Assembly (NCBI RefSeq): GCF_009905375.1
Contig: NC_133656.1
Location: forward strand, 228,683,739 to 228,747,738
Source of the DNA: Apium graveolens
Lineage: Eukaryota; Streptophyta; Magnoliopsida; Apiales; Apiaceae
DNA: 64,000 nt
Direction: 5' to 3'
Each line of letters opens with the position of its first letter. Position 1 is the first letter of the stretch. A model generated the notes under the pieces. It did not search any database. It was given only the letters and a program-made list of their open reading frames with translations, and was not told the DNA's origin. Positions 1-13,484 of the stretch are shown one piece after another. The position numbers and the translations under genes were made by a program.

Positions 1-3000
1 ATACCAACCTGTGGCGTCCTCCAAACCCGGGTCAGAAGTTTGGGGTCCACAACACAAAATATAAACTTGTATAAGAAATATTATTTGCAATGACCCTGCT
101 TTACACAACCATGGATCGCGACAGGTTAAAGTATGAAAACAAACCACAACCTTAACTTTTATTACCACGTATCAAATCCCAACTAATTTAACTTACAACC
201 GATAATAAAATTATTCTTACAATCTTACTATCTCACTACCATATGAAGTTCCTGCTAGCTCGATCCAACTCAAACTGGAATCCTAGCTCGCACTTTGGAC
301 TGAGGGACTTCATCATCATCCATATCCATTTTAACTATAAAATTTATAAAAAGATTCACAAGAGTGATCTAACTAGCTCAGCAATTCATAATAACGATAA
401 CTGAGGTTAAATAATGATCAAATGAGATGATTCAGAGGAAACAAATTTCTGTTTAACTAGTCATTAGAACTGGATATTCATTTTAAGTTTTAAAATCAAG
501 GTTAGGCTGCTGATCAGTCACGCACTAACCCCGAGTAAAGCACACAACACTGCTCTAACCACTGGATCCAAGGCACACATTGGCCTAACTTGACCATTGA
601 TATGGTCTAACCACGAATCTGGTCCATATATATAAAAAAAACTATCCAATTCTAAAGCAGTTCAATATGATAAACAATATAATTCGATAAAACAAGATCA
701 TAATCAATGATGGTTAAGCACTTGAATAACAAGGTAAGGAAACTCATGTATATCACGAGGGTATATCAGGGTATGTATAAGCAACGGTTTTCAGTCTGTA
801 AAAGGATCAGGTATTCGACAATAATGATTTTTCAAGGTATAGTGCTTTGATGTTATAAAGAATGGTTGGAGTATAAAAGTTTCTGTGTTTTCAAACAATT
901 TTGTTCCAGTGTTTGGTATTTGGTAGTTATACATTTGGGGAGTAGTATCAAATTTGTGTGATTTGGTATCTGAGGATCCACAAAGGATGGTTTACAAAGA
1001 ATAAGGCTTACGGCTCAAGATCAAGAAAATCAGGGTTTAAATGTAAATAGTTTAGAGCACTTGCAATATAAAACATGAGTTATTTTGAATAATAGCGACA
1101 TGTGTATGAAACAGTTCGAAAATATTTGCGATATATCTTTAAAGAAGAGTTCAGAAGTACTTGCCTTACAGGGCTTTACAACTATTACTGATCAATTCTG
1201 AGCCGACTCTGTCGCTCAGGCTTTAACGTCCAACCACTAGATCCCATTGGATTTGACTTCGACACTCAGGTTTTTTTGTTGAAACTCTACTGAGCTCGTC
1301 GACTGACCACTAGGTTATCTCTAGTCCATTGTCCACTTTCGGTTTTTCGACTAGAACCTACAGGGTCGAAATACTCTATGTTAGATACCCAATTATGCTT
1401 GACATATCCTTGCTAACAACCTACCCATACGATAGCATATTCCCACTCATAATTATTCATATTATAATACCACATACAACAATTAGGGTTCACGTTCTCG
1501 AAATCAGTTCAGTGTTCATTTTCAGAAAATACGTATACTCGTCATTTTACGAAATTAGGGTTACTGAGTTTTGGACAGAACATTCACCACAACATACAAT
1601 CAAGTTCGTATAAAGTATAAGTTTATATATCCACTTGACGTCCCGATAATTACTGGATACGCTCCCGCACTTCCATAGTTGATTTCCCGGAAATCGGGCA
1701 GCGTCTCCTTTGTTTATCGGACTACCCGTCGAGACATCAATCGACGACAAACCACAAAGTTCACAACAATAACAACTACAATAATTCACCAATCCATTCT
1801 AAAATTCCCAATCACTGGTACAATTCAATAATCACAACCAACTCAACCATCCCGATTCAATATTTACTAATTAACTAATTCGATTCAGAATAAAAACACA
1901 ACACGAATTTTATTTATTAAAAATATTAGGACTCAGAATCGTGTCATCACAGTCCACCGTCAACTCATCGGAATTCATCGTTGACGGCGATAAAATCCGG
2001 AGGTACCCGAATTGGGTTTCAAGTCACAGATTTCACCGATTAATTTAAAAAATCGTTCCCCGTACAAATTGAATTTAATATCACGAACATTATTCAAAAC
2101 AATTCCTGAAAAAATAAAAATAATTAAAATCCTATATCGAGCGGGCAACATAGTCGAACCCAACATCACAATCACAGACTACCATACACGGCCTTAAGGT
2201 CGCCACACACACACATACACAATTACACGCGCACACGCGCAAACACACACTTAATCACATACATATATACAGGATATATATATACATGCAAACGGAATAA
2301 CAGGAAGGCAGAACCGGGAACAACCACGGCGGCAGAAACTCACCGGAGAAATATAAGAAATGAGGGACAGGGAAGAAACAAAAACAGGAGGAAGAAAAAG
2401 GTGGGGGTAGAGAAATAAAAGAGAGATATGGCGAGAGAGACTGAGAGATACAAGGGATGAGAGAGAGTTGTAATCGAGAGGGAAGAGTGACAGGGAAGGA
2501 GAATGAGTTCTGTTACTAGTGTTTTTGTTTTTTTTTGCAATTTTCTTTCCTTTTTTTTTCTGCAAAGTACCAGTCATCAAACATGTAGCATATAAATGCC
2601 CCCGCCCATGTTCCTGGCTGCCACGTAGCAAAATAGGATGAATATAAGTTCCCAGTAGTTCGGTTCTGTCCCGCATTCCCAATTTAACGCATAAGCGCAT
2701 GGTTAAATAAAATTTTCATAATTTTTAATATATTTCTGGAACGCACGAGATATCCGCATTTCACAATTAACGAACGGAGCTGCACTTAAAACAAACTCAG
2801 AAATTCACGAAAATAGTCTTAAAATATTATAAATTTCCCGAAATTTATAAAAACCTAAATTTCAAAATTTTAAAACACTTTTTGAAACACAATTTATACC
2901 TGATTTTCGCGATTAAACGAATTGACGTGCGGGTGAATTTAATCCCAAAAATTTCCAAAATAATTTTAAAATTCTCGAAATATTCCAAACTTAAATAAAT

Positions 3001-3240
3001 ATGAGTTACATAATTTTTGAAGAATTCTAGAATTAAATATGGATTTTACAAATAAAAGCAATCAAAAAATCATTTAAAGATAAATAATTAATAAAATATT
3101 GATTTCTCAATTTTATAAAATCCTAAAAATAATTATTGTAATTATAAAATTATAAAAACAATTTTAGAGGCATTTCAAATATTTATGGATTTAAAAATGT
3201 AATAAAATTACCTTTAAAAAAATAAAACAGAACAATATAA
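1..3240 (-). repeat. Dispersed repeat copy A, probable LTR segment
   Basis: No gene-like coding is visible. Read on the minus strand, parts of this stretch match the segment at 9400-11054. Both have a GCGGATAT box followed by AAAAATTATGAAA and a T/A-rich run, then on the other side a CCCGCACG box near a TTAAATCG or TTTAATCG run, and a CT-rich tract (here about 2400-2520). Such long, noncoding, orphan segments are usual for LTRs of large plant retrotransposons. The element body is not in the window, so the family (Ty3 type suspected) is a guess. Right border approximate. Confidence 0.4.
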
Positions 3241-6200
3241 CTCAATCTTTAACTACACATTCCAATCCTTTACACCAATAGATCACAGATAAATAGAATA
3301 TATCAACATACTGCTGCCAAAACCAAGACTCATATTTTATTTAATTAACACTTCCACAATTACATATTTAAACAATTCAAAAATACACGAGTCCTTATAT
3401 GCAAAGGTCAAGAATCTATATTATAAATGAATTTTAAATGATTTCGGTTAGGACAAGCATTATTGTGAATTAAAATTTTCTTTTTTGGCCCCACTCATAA
3501 CCATTGACAGATATATCTCATGAGCAATTATGTTTCTTTATTTGGATTATGTTGACTTTTCAGGTACTTTTTGAAATTGAATTTTAGTATGTGTTCAAGC
3601 ATTCGTGTATTTGTCATTAAAATTTCAGAGTGATCTACTTGAGAAGGCGGAAAGTACTATACCGTTTAACAACTTCGCCTAGGTAGTCATGCAGCATGTT
3701 CCATTGAAATGTCAGCCCATTCAGGATTATTACTACCGGGTAGTAAGTTTAAATTATAACTTACTTTCCAGAAAATATTCTGACTATAAGGATGGACATA
3801 TAGAAGAGTTAGTACAAAGGTCAGGACGAGGGAGAGAAAATCCATAGTATTTTTTCTATCAGAATACATAATATTTTTCATTGTAGGTATATTCACTAAT
3901 CATGGGGGTTATTGTTATAATTTGTTGTGTGTATTGCGACAATGTAGATATTCTGTATAAAGATTACGATAGCAACCATACGTTCACTCTATCTACCAGT
4001 ATTCTCAATGGAATGGTTAGCATCATCTATATGTCAAAGCTGTGTATATATTAATTAGGTTGAATTGGTGTTCATTAATTAAATTCGGTTTAGATTGTAT
4101 TTCAAACTTTATAAGATGTTATGTACTTCAAGTGTCGACATAGATTGATTTAATTCTATATTGGTTATCATTTTATCTATGTGTGTTAATAGCAAGTGTT
4201 ATTGGTATATTAAGGGTATATATTCTGAGATTGATGCCTGAAACTTTAGGGTAAAATATGGATTTTTTCCTATCAAGTGGTTGATATTATTTTTAGTTAA
4301 TCGCTATCCAATATCGACAGAAGTGAAGAGAAAAATATGTATTGTATTTTATATGTGCCATATGAAACGTAGTCATATTTTTTGTGATTTGACATGCACA
4401 AAGAAATAGTTAAATATGACTTTCACCTGAGATTTTTGATCGATTATGGCTTATGGAGTCATGAGGTCTGCATTATTGTTTTTACTCCAATGAGAATCAC
4501 GAGTTAATTTTTAACATTCTACGCAAAGAAACTGTATGCATTGTTGATGAATTAACAATAAACATTTACTACCATTAACAAAGTAAGAAGTAAAATTCTC
4601 ATGAGCATAAAGTATTTTTGTGAAGTAAGGTTGTGGAAGACATTCATTTGTTTGCTTCTCTCTGTTCTTAACATTGTATCATTGATTTAGGTAATCACTT
4701 CAATAACATTAAAAATCAGCCGTTTAGGTGACCTATACAATAGGAGGAGGGTTCAATCTTCATACTGAAACTATTGAAAATCAGTGTTGCACAATGAATG
4801 TCACCGCTACTCTTTGGTCATTTGTAGAATTTATTCCTACAGCTTTTGTTGCACTTAAGAAAAATATTTGCAAACTAGCGGCATGTCTAATAATAAACTT
4901 TTGGATAATTAGGAAAAATATCAAGTACACACATTACCATTCACAAGTAATTAGAAATAATTGCCCAACATGTATGATATACATGATAAAATATAAATAA
5001 TGGGTGTGAAGGTAAACACACCATTTAACAAGTAATTTTTGATTGTCATTGTTCCACAAGAAATGCATATGCTTGCACTCGGTGATTTGTTTGTTTCAAA
5101 TTAACAATTTGAATTTTATATTTTAATTAGTTTAGTTTTTAAGTCATTTAAATGTGTTTTTAATCTCATGTCATATTAATGATTTAAAATTTGATTCAAA
5201 AATATGGACCGATTTTATATTATTGATTCATCATATTTAAGATTTGACAAGGCCTTGATTAAATTCATGAAGTCTGGAACTTTACAAAATTAAAAATTTT
5301 AATAACAACCAATAATATGAAATTTTATACTATTTTTATTTTAATTACGAGATAATTAAAGAATTATATATTTAATTCTGTATCTAATTTCATATTAAAA
5401 ATATTACTCTCTTCCTTTCAAAATTGTTGTCCATTTTTCAATTTTTTTGAAACCGAATTGACCTAATTTTTGTGGAGAAATATCCTAGTTTTTAATTTTC
5501 GTATTACCACAGAAAAAGAAGAAAAAACAGATTGATAATAATTATTAATTTTTTATATTCACATTTATAATGATTTGTTTGTTCCCGTCAAAATTGTAAT
5601 TTTAAATATATTATAATCAAATATCTGATTTTAAATGTAATTAAATATAATTATATATTTGAAAGATTTGATTTATATATAATACACTTATCCTTTTGTA
5701 TAATAAAAAATAAAAAAAACTATTTGAACAAATTTATCTTTTACAATATACTTATAATTTTATAAGGCTTTTATAATTTATTTAAGTCATTAAGAACTCA
5801 TTTAAAATTATACTAATTTCACTAATATATTAGTACTGTGATTTTAAAAAATCAACTATTTTGCTATTTGATTTAAATAATATGAACTTAATAGTGTCAT
5901 TTTGGTCTCTCATTTGTCATTTGTCATTTCGAGGAGATTTTTCAAAATATATAAATGCTCTATTTGTACCATTTTTAGAAGGTTCTGGGTTAGGGGATTA
6001 AGTTTATAAACATAAAGATCATATAATTCTCCTTGATATCAGTATTTTGCACACCTAAACATTTATGATTTATTATTTTTTTCTTATCTTAATCATTGTT
6101 TTCTTTAACCCTCTAAACAAAAAATGCCGAGAATATAAATATTAAGAAATACAATCAAATCACAAAAAAAAAGATACTTCAAAATATATTTTAAAATATA

Positions 6201-6955
6201 TAATTATTATTCTTTTCATAAATTATACAATATATACTTAAAATATAAAATCATTTTACACAAATCCATATAATTACTATATATGCTCTCTTTATTCCTT
6301 CTATTTTTCACCTTGGAATTTTATAGAAAAAATAAAAAATTTATATATTACATTCCTAAAATTTATTTTCTGAAAAGGAATTGTCCTAATTTCTTTTTAT
6401 TATAAAATTTAAGGAATTATATAAAAAAGATGAATATTGAATTATTATGTTAAATAAGTTTTTGAATAGATGATTTGAGGATAATTCTTAATATCTAATA
6501 TAATATTATAAAATTAATCTATAATTAGATAGGTTTTTTAACAGAATATCGATAAATCTTTAATAAATAATTTTTTTAATTTAATTTTCATGGTACACTA
6601 ATAAAATTATGCATGTTTAATTCAATATCTTTAGTACTTTTAGATGAATCTGTGTACTTTATTTGCATAAGTTAATTAATAAATTACACATAATAGATTA
6701 TAACTTTTTATTCCAGTATTTTGATTAAATATTTTTAACATAAAAATTTTTTTAGTTTGAAGTTTAGAAGGAGCACAATATAATTTCTTTTATCATGAGT
6801 GTTGAGTGAAAATTCGGTTTAAAAGTTTTTATAAAGTAACTTTTGTAAAAAAAATTATTATACTGGTGCATTGTCACGGTTTTTTTAACATTTTTACTTT
6901 TCATATTTAACTTAAATTGAAAATTTTAATACATAAAATTTGTTGGTTTGAAATT
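3241..6955. other. AT-rich intergenic DNA, no gene seen
   Basis: Short ORFs only, with no recognisable domain. The stretch around 3627-3720 reads for a few dozen codons like an exon between AG and GT sites but ends in a stop and cannot be joined to anything. Bases about 5405-5530 begin with a CTCTCTTCCTTTCAAAATTG-like head that resembles decayed Stowaway MITE ends. Nothing else can be supported. Confidence 0.5.
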
Positions 6956-9399
6956 TTAATTGTTAATAAATATTTTATTTTGACTTTGTTCCAATTTCAA
7001 ATTTATTGTATATATATTCTATTATACCTTTTTTACTTGCAAAACACGAGATATTATCTTCGACGAAGTCGATAAACAATCAATAAAAATCTTATTTTAA
7101 TTTTATTCCAATTTCGAAAATACTAAGAAAGAAATATAAGAAAAAAATTAATCTGATCATATTTTTATAAAATATAATAATCGAAAAGTGTACCATTAAC
7201 TTCACAATATATTTTTTAATTCATATACACCTCTTTAATAAATATACATACTTTCATACTTATATTGTATATCAAAACCATGCATATGTTTTCTAAAATT
7301 ATTGTATATCCTCTGTCATACATTTTTAGCTACATAACACGAGGCGTCATCGAAGTCAATGCTGAGATAGTGTCAATAAATATCTTATTTGGATTTTATT
7401 CTAATTTTAATTATTGTATATCCTTAATATACTTTTTATTTCTAGAATATGAGGCGGCGTCAAAAAAGAAAGCGAGAAACAGTCAATTAATATTTTATTT
7501 TAATTTTATTCCAATTACAAGATTATTGTATATCATCTTTTATACCTTTTTAGCTGGAAAATACGAAGTGTCATCATTGAGGACGCCGAAAAACTGTCAA
7601 TAAATATCTTATTTTGATTTTATTTCAATTTCAAAATTATAATACATCCTCTATCATACTTTTTAGTTATAGAATACGAGGGCGTCATCGAATCTGAAGA
7701 CGATAAACAATCAATTAATATCTTATTTTAATTTTATTCTAATTCCAAAATTATTGTATAACTTACTTTATACCTTTTTAGTTGCATAATACGAGGCGTC
7801 GTCGAAGACGACACCCAGAAACTATCATATAAATATCTTATTTGGAATTTATTTCAATTTAAAGAAGTATTGTATATCTTCTATTATGCTTTTTAGTTAT
7901 AGACTACGAGGCATTCTCGAAAACGAAACCGAGAAACAATCAATTAATATCTTATTTTTTCATTTCAATTTATTGTCATTCCTCTTTTATATCTTTTTAG
8001 TTGCAGAATAAAAGGCATCAACCGACGACGAAGAAAAATTATCAATAAATATCTTATATTAATTTTATTCCAATTTCAAAATTATTATATATTCTATAGT
8101 ATTAATTTTTAATTTTAAAATACGAGGCATCGTCGAAGACGACGCCGAGTAAATGTCATAAATATCTTATTTTGATTTTAGCCCAATTTCAAAATTGCTG
8201 AGAAAGAAATTAAAGCTAAAAAGTAACATGATCTTATTTTTATAAAATGTTATGACCGAAATTGTGCACCACACATTTCATATTCTTCTTTAATTCATCC
8301 TTTTTATTAAATATATATATTTTTTTATACTTAAACTATGTATTAGTATCTCAAATACAAAATATGCCGTTTACATATTCCTCTTGCCCATTTTTTATTT
8401 TGTTCTTCTCCAAATCCCCGCTACAAGATCATAGAACGTTGTTAGATTGTACTCAGTTGTTATAGTCTCATTGGTAAACGTTTTTTATGAAAATTAACAA
8501 AACAAGTAATATGTACCTCCACGAGATGCAACAGTTAAAATTATTCTTCCAAATACGAAGCTGAGAAACAATCAATTAATATATTATTTTAAGTTTATTT
8601 CAATTACCAAATTATTGTATATCCTCTTTTATACCTTTGTAGTTGGAGAATATGAGACTTCGTCAAAAATGACGCCGATATACTGTCAATAGATATCTTA
8701 TTTTGATTTTATTCAAATTTCAAAATTATTGTATATCCTCTATTATAATATGAGAAATGGTACATAACCAAAATTGAATCCCAAAATTATTCCAAAATTT
8801 CATGTATCATATATTTATTAGTCATGACATAATCAAATAAGATGGACCTACCATCCATTCGCATGCCTAAATTGCCACATCACCCATGCCACAACATTTT
8901 GGAACTCATTTTTGAAATCAATTTTGGGTACCTAGCTCTACACTTATAATAATTAGTGATAGAATACGAGGCGTCGTCGAAAAGAAAGTTGAGAAACGGT
9001 AAATTAATATTTTATTTTGATTTCCTTCTAATTTCAAAATTATTTTGTATCGAATTTTATATCTCTTAGTTGCAGAATACGAGGCGTCGTCGAAGACGGC
9101 GCCGAGAAACTGCCAATAAATATCTTACGTTGATTTTATTCTAATTTCAAAATTAATGTATATACTATATTATACCTTTTAGTTATAAAATACGAGGCAT
9201 CGTCGAAAACGAAACCGAGAAACATTCAATGAATATTTTATTTTGCTTTTATTCCAATATCAAATTTATTGTATATCCTCCTTTATACATTTTTAGTTGC
9301 GGAATGCGAGGCGTCGTTTTCGACGATGCCGGGAATCCATCAATAAATATCTTATTTTGATTTTGTTCCAATTTAAAAATTATTGTAAATCCACTACTG
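6956..9399. repeat. Satellite-like tandem array, ~114 bp monomer with GC hairpin
   Basis: A conserved block (GAATACGAGGCGTCGTCGA, then ATCAATAAATATCTTATTTT, then TTTTATTCCAATTTC and ATTGTATATCCTCT) recurs at about 7446, 7560, 7673, 7789, 7905, 8004, 8121, 8647, 8963, 9075, 9189 and 9301, mostly 112-117 bp apart, with older copies near 7045 and 7340. Two monomer types tend to alternate. Type A has 'GTTGCAGAATACGAG' and the arms GGCGTCGTC and GACGACGCC around GAA, which form a hairpin. Type B has 'GTTATAGAATACGAG' and a decayed right arm (AAACGAAACCGAG). The natural unit is therefore a ~228 bp dimer. Segments at about 7120-7290 and 8200-8360 match each other but not the monomer, so a larger unit has also been duplicated. 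No coding role is evident. Confidence 0.85.
8751..8943. mobile_element. hAT-like MITE inserted in the satellite array
   Basis: A 193 bp non-satellite segment interrupts a monomer and is flanked on both sides by the 8-base direct repeat TTATAATA (8743-8750 and 8944-8951). Its ends are imperfect inverted repeats sharing GGTAC and CCAAAATTGA (left end TGAGAAATGGTACATAACC, right end the complement of GGGTACCTAGCTCTACAC). An 8 bp target duplication is typical of hAT transposons. It has no coding capacity. Confidence 0.7.
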
Positions 9400-11054
9400 T
9401 AATGTCCCGTATTTTTAGAATTATTATAATTATTATTTGAATATATATATATATATAAATGTGTGTGTGTGCTTTTCTGATTTATAAGGAATAAAATGGT
9501 GGATATTTTATTCCTGTTTGACGAGTTGGTGTTATTAATTGGTAATGTGCTAATTGTTGAGTGTTATATCAATCAATATTAATTTCTGAAAATATTTACT
9601 TAAATATATTATTTTCAAAAGTTATTTGAAAGCCGATCTTATTGATATCGGTAAATTGAAATTGTTTTGTAATATCCGGTAAATATCGTGCAGTTATTTT
9701 TATCAATTAATAATTTTTATGTGATTATTATGGGAATTTTGGTGAATTATCTGATGATTGATATTTATATTTGGGTGTTTATATGTGATATAAAGTGTGA
9801 GTATTTTGATTTTTAATATGTCCAGAATAAAGTATAGATAATTATGGTATTTTTCTGGTAATTTTTGGAGTGTTATATGATTTTATAAGGATTTAGAGAT
9901 TTAATAATTATTTTCTGAGTAATTATAAAACTATTTTATAAAGCCGGGAATCGTCCAACTTCAACCGTTTTTGCATCTTTACAACCCGAAACTCTTCGGA
10001 AAACACCTTCCTAACCTAATCTGATAATTTCGGACATTTTTCGTGTTTTGACTTTTTCGATCCGGATTATAGTTTGACTCGTGCGCGTCCCGACGCAAAA
10101 TTTTCGATACGATAATCATTTCGGTAGATCAATAAAACCCGTATTCTCGAGAGATGGGATAGTTTTACATTATTTTCTCATAGGGTGTTTTATAAGAAGT
10201 TCGGGTTTGATAATTATCCAAATTTGGTATTAAATTGTATCGTTTTTATAGTTACTTAACGACTAAATAATCTATTTTTGGATTCGATATATAAGTGTAA
10301 ATTCGGTATTAAATTCTAAAATGTTTCAAAAATTATGAAACTTTTATTTTATTAGTATTTGAATATTTCGAGAGATTTAAATTTATTTCAGAATTTTTTT
10401 GGGTAATATTTACCCGCACGTTTGTACGTTAAATCGTAAAATGCGGATATGACGCGCGATTTATAAATCTTTTAAAAATTATGAAATTTTTATTTTATTA
10501 GTTTTTAAGTATTCCGAGAATTTTAGAAATATTTCGGTTTCAGAAAAAAATTATCGGACCGGGCCCCTATCGGGACGTCAAACCGCACAAAAATTGTATT
10601 TTTATTTTTATAAAATCGCGGGACTTCCAAATATTTTATATAATGCATTTTTGAAATATTTATAATTTTTAGGAAATTTTGGTATAAATTTTATATTTAT
10701 CTGATTAAATATTATTTCCCGTTAATTATTAATTTTGGGCTAATTGTATAAATATTGTATTGATTTTAGTTAAAAAAAATTAAAAAAAATTAAAAAAAAT
10801 TACAAAACAAAAACGTGTAAACCACCTGCCTCCACCTGGCACCCCCAAGAATACCCCTCCCCCTTTCCTTTTATATGTTCAACAGATTACTCTCTCTTCT
10901 CTCTGTCTCTCCTCTCTATCGTATATTTATATACTTTTAATTTTCAAAAATTCATATCTTCTCAACCGTCCGTCTAAATTTCAATTATTATATATATAAA
11001 CGATCAGCGCTTCGTTACCTACGCATAGGTATATATATTGTGAGGTTTTGAGAA
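9400..11054 (+). repeat. Dispersed repeat copy B, probable LTR segment
   Basis: It begins TGTAATGTCCCGTATTTTT exactly where the satellite array stops. It shares with 1-3240 (inverted) the CCCGCACG box (near 10420), the GCGGATAT box (near 10442), the AAAAATTATGAAATTTTTATT runs and a CT-rich tract (10890-10920). It is cut at 11054 by the 3' LTR of the copia element. A TG start and absence of coding fit an LTR, but no internal region, PBS or partner LTR is seen. Confidence 0.4.
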
Positions 11055-12511
11055 TGTTAGGTAATGAATCACACACAGAAGGGGGGTGAATGTGTTTTTC
11101 TGATTTTAGGCTTTTCTTGAAAGATAATGGTTGAACAAAGTAAATTAAATCTTGTATAGAAAAGTGTTCATGCAGAAATTAAACTTGCACAAAATAAAGA
11201 ACACAGATCTTCAAAACTCACTTAATTTTTGTATTAAAAATTAAGATGTTTTGCTACAAAATTTCTAAGCTCTTCGAAGTTAAAGAGTTCAGCTTCTTCT
11301 CGAGAGTGTTACAAGAATTTTGATCTAAATTGTTACCACTAACTAGAGGACCAATATTAACTTTATATCTCAATTAACTGCTAGTTTACACAGTGGATAA
11401 TAAACATGCTATTAACTTTTCTAAACTGTCACTTGTCATTTCTATCTATAGAAAAGCAAATCTTCCATTTCTGGCTGTCAGTTAATCTTTGCCATTGATC
11501 TTGCACACTCTTCAAGCTGCTTTTTGTAGACTTGTTAATCCAGTTGTTGGATTGTTTGTTGATTGTTTATCTTGTATATTAAACTGATCTGCAATTCTGT
11601 ACTTTGAGACTGTACTTCGAGATCTCCAATTTAAATTATTAGAACACTTGATATCTCGATAAGTACAAAGGCTTATCGAGATCTCTAGTACTCAATAATG
11701 AGTTTTTCTTGTAGAGGTCTTCAGCTCATCGAGATCTCTAGTCTTTATAACTTCACTTGACTTGTAGATATCTTTGAGTTCTCGAATGGTTATAGACTTG
11801 TCGATAACTCTGAGTTCTCTAGCGAAAGAATGACTTGTCGATATCTTCTTGAGTTCTCGAGTAGCTTTCCTAACTTCTCTACTCCCGATGGATATTGCTT
11901 ATCCGTTGAGTAAATATATAGCTCATCCATCGAGTAGATATATAGCTCATCCGTCGACGCTCATCCGTTGAGTAGATGTTGTTCATCCATCGAGTAGATA
12001 TATAGCTCATCCGTCGAGTAGATATTGCTCATCCGTCAAGTAGATATTGCTCATCTGTCGAGTAGATATTGCTCATCCGTCGGTACTCTCTGGAGTTTGA
12101 ATGACTTCTCGATAAGTCATTCTGGAGTTCTCGAATGACTTCTCTATAACATTAAATATGTGACTTGTAGAGATCTTGACTTAGAACATTTTTCTCCAAA
12201 CAGATTTATTCAACTACAAGCTTCTTCAAAATTCTTCTGAGGCATGATCTTCTTGATCTTCTTCCAGATAGAATCCTTAGGCTTGATACTATTTTAGGAA
12301 AAAGATTCCAGTCTGCTCCTTTGCAATTTTACAGATTTTAAGTGTTACAAGTACATAATACAAATTTAGATAACAATACAACTTACTTAGGGTTGACCCC
12401 AATCTTAACTGATTACTGAAAATAACTGTTCATTAATCTTCTACTCAGATCATAGATGCTAATGACATTGTTAGCTCCAGTAATCTTTGACATCATCTAT
12501 TATATATTACA
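11055..12511 (-). repeat. 3' LTR of the truncated SIRE-like element
   Basis: On the plus strand the LTR runs from TGTTAGGTAATGAATC to TATATATTACA (TG...CA), 1457 bp. On the minus strand it follows immediately after a GGGGGAGATT polypurine tract, which fixes its 5' border. It contains many copies of a CTTNTCGANAAGTC-like motif (11640-11880, 12085-12180) and a minisatellite. No second LTR of this element is present. Confidence 0.75.
11898..12084. repeat. 22-24 bp minisatellite inside the LTR
   Basis: About eight head-to-tail copies of CTCATCCGTCGAGTAGATAT plus TG, TAG or similar, with single-base variants (CCATCGAG, CCGTTGAG, CCGTCAAG, CTGTCGAG). The last three copies are regular 22-mers. One copy near 11956 is shortened. 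Confidence 0.8.
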
Positions 12512-12525
12512 ATCTCCCCCAACTT
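12512..12525 (-). other. Polypurine tract of the SIRE-like element
   Basis: The minus strand reads AAGTTGGGGGAGAT directly before the LTR start TGTAATATATAA. This is the usual primer for plus-strand synthesis in copia elements. Confidence 0.6.
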
Positions 12526-13163
12526 GTTCATTATGAAATTATGCACAAGTTCTGATTGATGTTGTCAAAACATTATCTAAATGCAGAAACCAATCCTCCC
12601 ATCTGATCTTCTTTTGTGAGTTGCATTTATATTTACTCTTCCTTCTCCCCATATCAAGAAAATAATATTATTATCCGACAACATCCATTAGCTATTTTGG
12701 CATTTAGATATATACACCCCATTTTTGACATTATCTTCAGGAAGAAAGATCCAGCTAGATGCACATTGTTCAAGTTTTTGTCAATGTCCATTTAGAACAT
12801 TATCAGCAGCTTCAAGCTTTAGTGAAGTCTGTAGTGATGAGTTCATCAAGCAGAATAGAATAGGAAATTCCTAAGCTCTCTGTTCTTTTGAATAAGTAGT
12901 CTCACTACTTTTTACTGCACTAGTCTCATGACTTTTAAGAGTCAGAGTAACCTCACACGGATTGCTAAATCCATACACTTATCTACCTCTCCTTTTGTAA
13001 GGAAGGATCCTGCCTCTCTTATTTTCTGTTATTCTCTCTATCTTTTCTCACATTCTCACATGAAAGGCTCAATTGTTGTTTGTCCTACAAAAATAAGAGG
13101 TGGCTGAGAAGAGTTTATCTGTGATCATATGAGTAGGGGAAATCCATATAGGTCTAATCATAC

Positions 13164-13484
13164 TCATTTCACCAGAAGAGTGAGTTCATAAACATATGTG
13201 ACTAGGGTCATAGTTTGACTCATAGATTGCTCTGTGGTTTTGATAGTGTGTTGTCTTCCACTTATAGTGGGAACCTCCAATTGAATTGGAGGGGATTTGA
13301 CCGGGTTACTACCATGTGCACCAACCTCAAACCCTTGTATGTCTTGTAACATACTGGCACTTGAATGTGCTATGCTTGCCTTTCTCATGACATTGTCATA
13401 GGCAAATGTACTTCTAGCTTTGGCTACTGAGGCAGCTTCTGCTAGAGTTGTGAGGGGAGTTGTTCCTCCATAAGGAACCTCCAA
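13164..13484 (-). CDS. ORF in the post-pol region, unknown product
   Basis: A 106-codon open frame inside the SIRE-like element, on the same strand as pol. It has no recognised domain, signal peptide or membrane segment. The short phrase IQLEVP occurs in it and again just upstream in the same frame system, reflecting a duplicated CCTCCAATTGAATTGGA segment (13275 and 13480). It could be a remnant of the extra ORF of SIRE elements or chance coding. Low certainty. Confidence 0.25.
   Translation of the reverse strand: MEVPYGGTTPLTTLAEAASVAKARSTFAYDNVMRKASIAHSSASMLQDIQGFEVGAHGSNPVKSPPIQLEVPTISGRQHTIKTTEQSMSQTMTLVTYVYELTLLVK

Noticed and set aside
2251..2700. 149-codon minus-strand ORF, Leu/Ser-rich
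   Set aside because: It comes from the CT-rich tract of the LTR-like repeat and its composition is low-complexity; no domain.
3627..3900. Exon-like stretch (SDLLEKAESTIPFNNFA) after an AG and before GT
   Set aside because: Only a few dozen codons, a stop at its end, and no partner exons nearby; could be a gene fragment but cannot be supported.
7265..7603. 112-codon plus-strand ORF
   Set aside because: Lies entirely in the satellite array and is not conserved between monomers.
11898..12084. CRISPR-like spacing of short repeats
   Set aside because: Units are contiguous 22-24 bp minisatellite copies without unique spacers, in a plant LTR.
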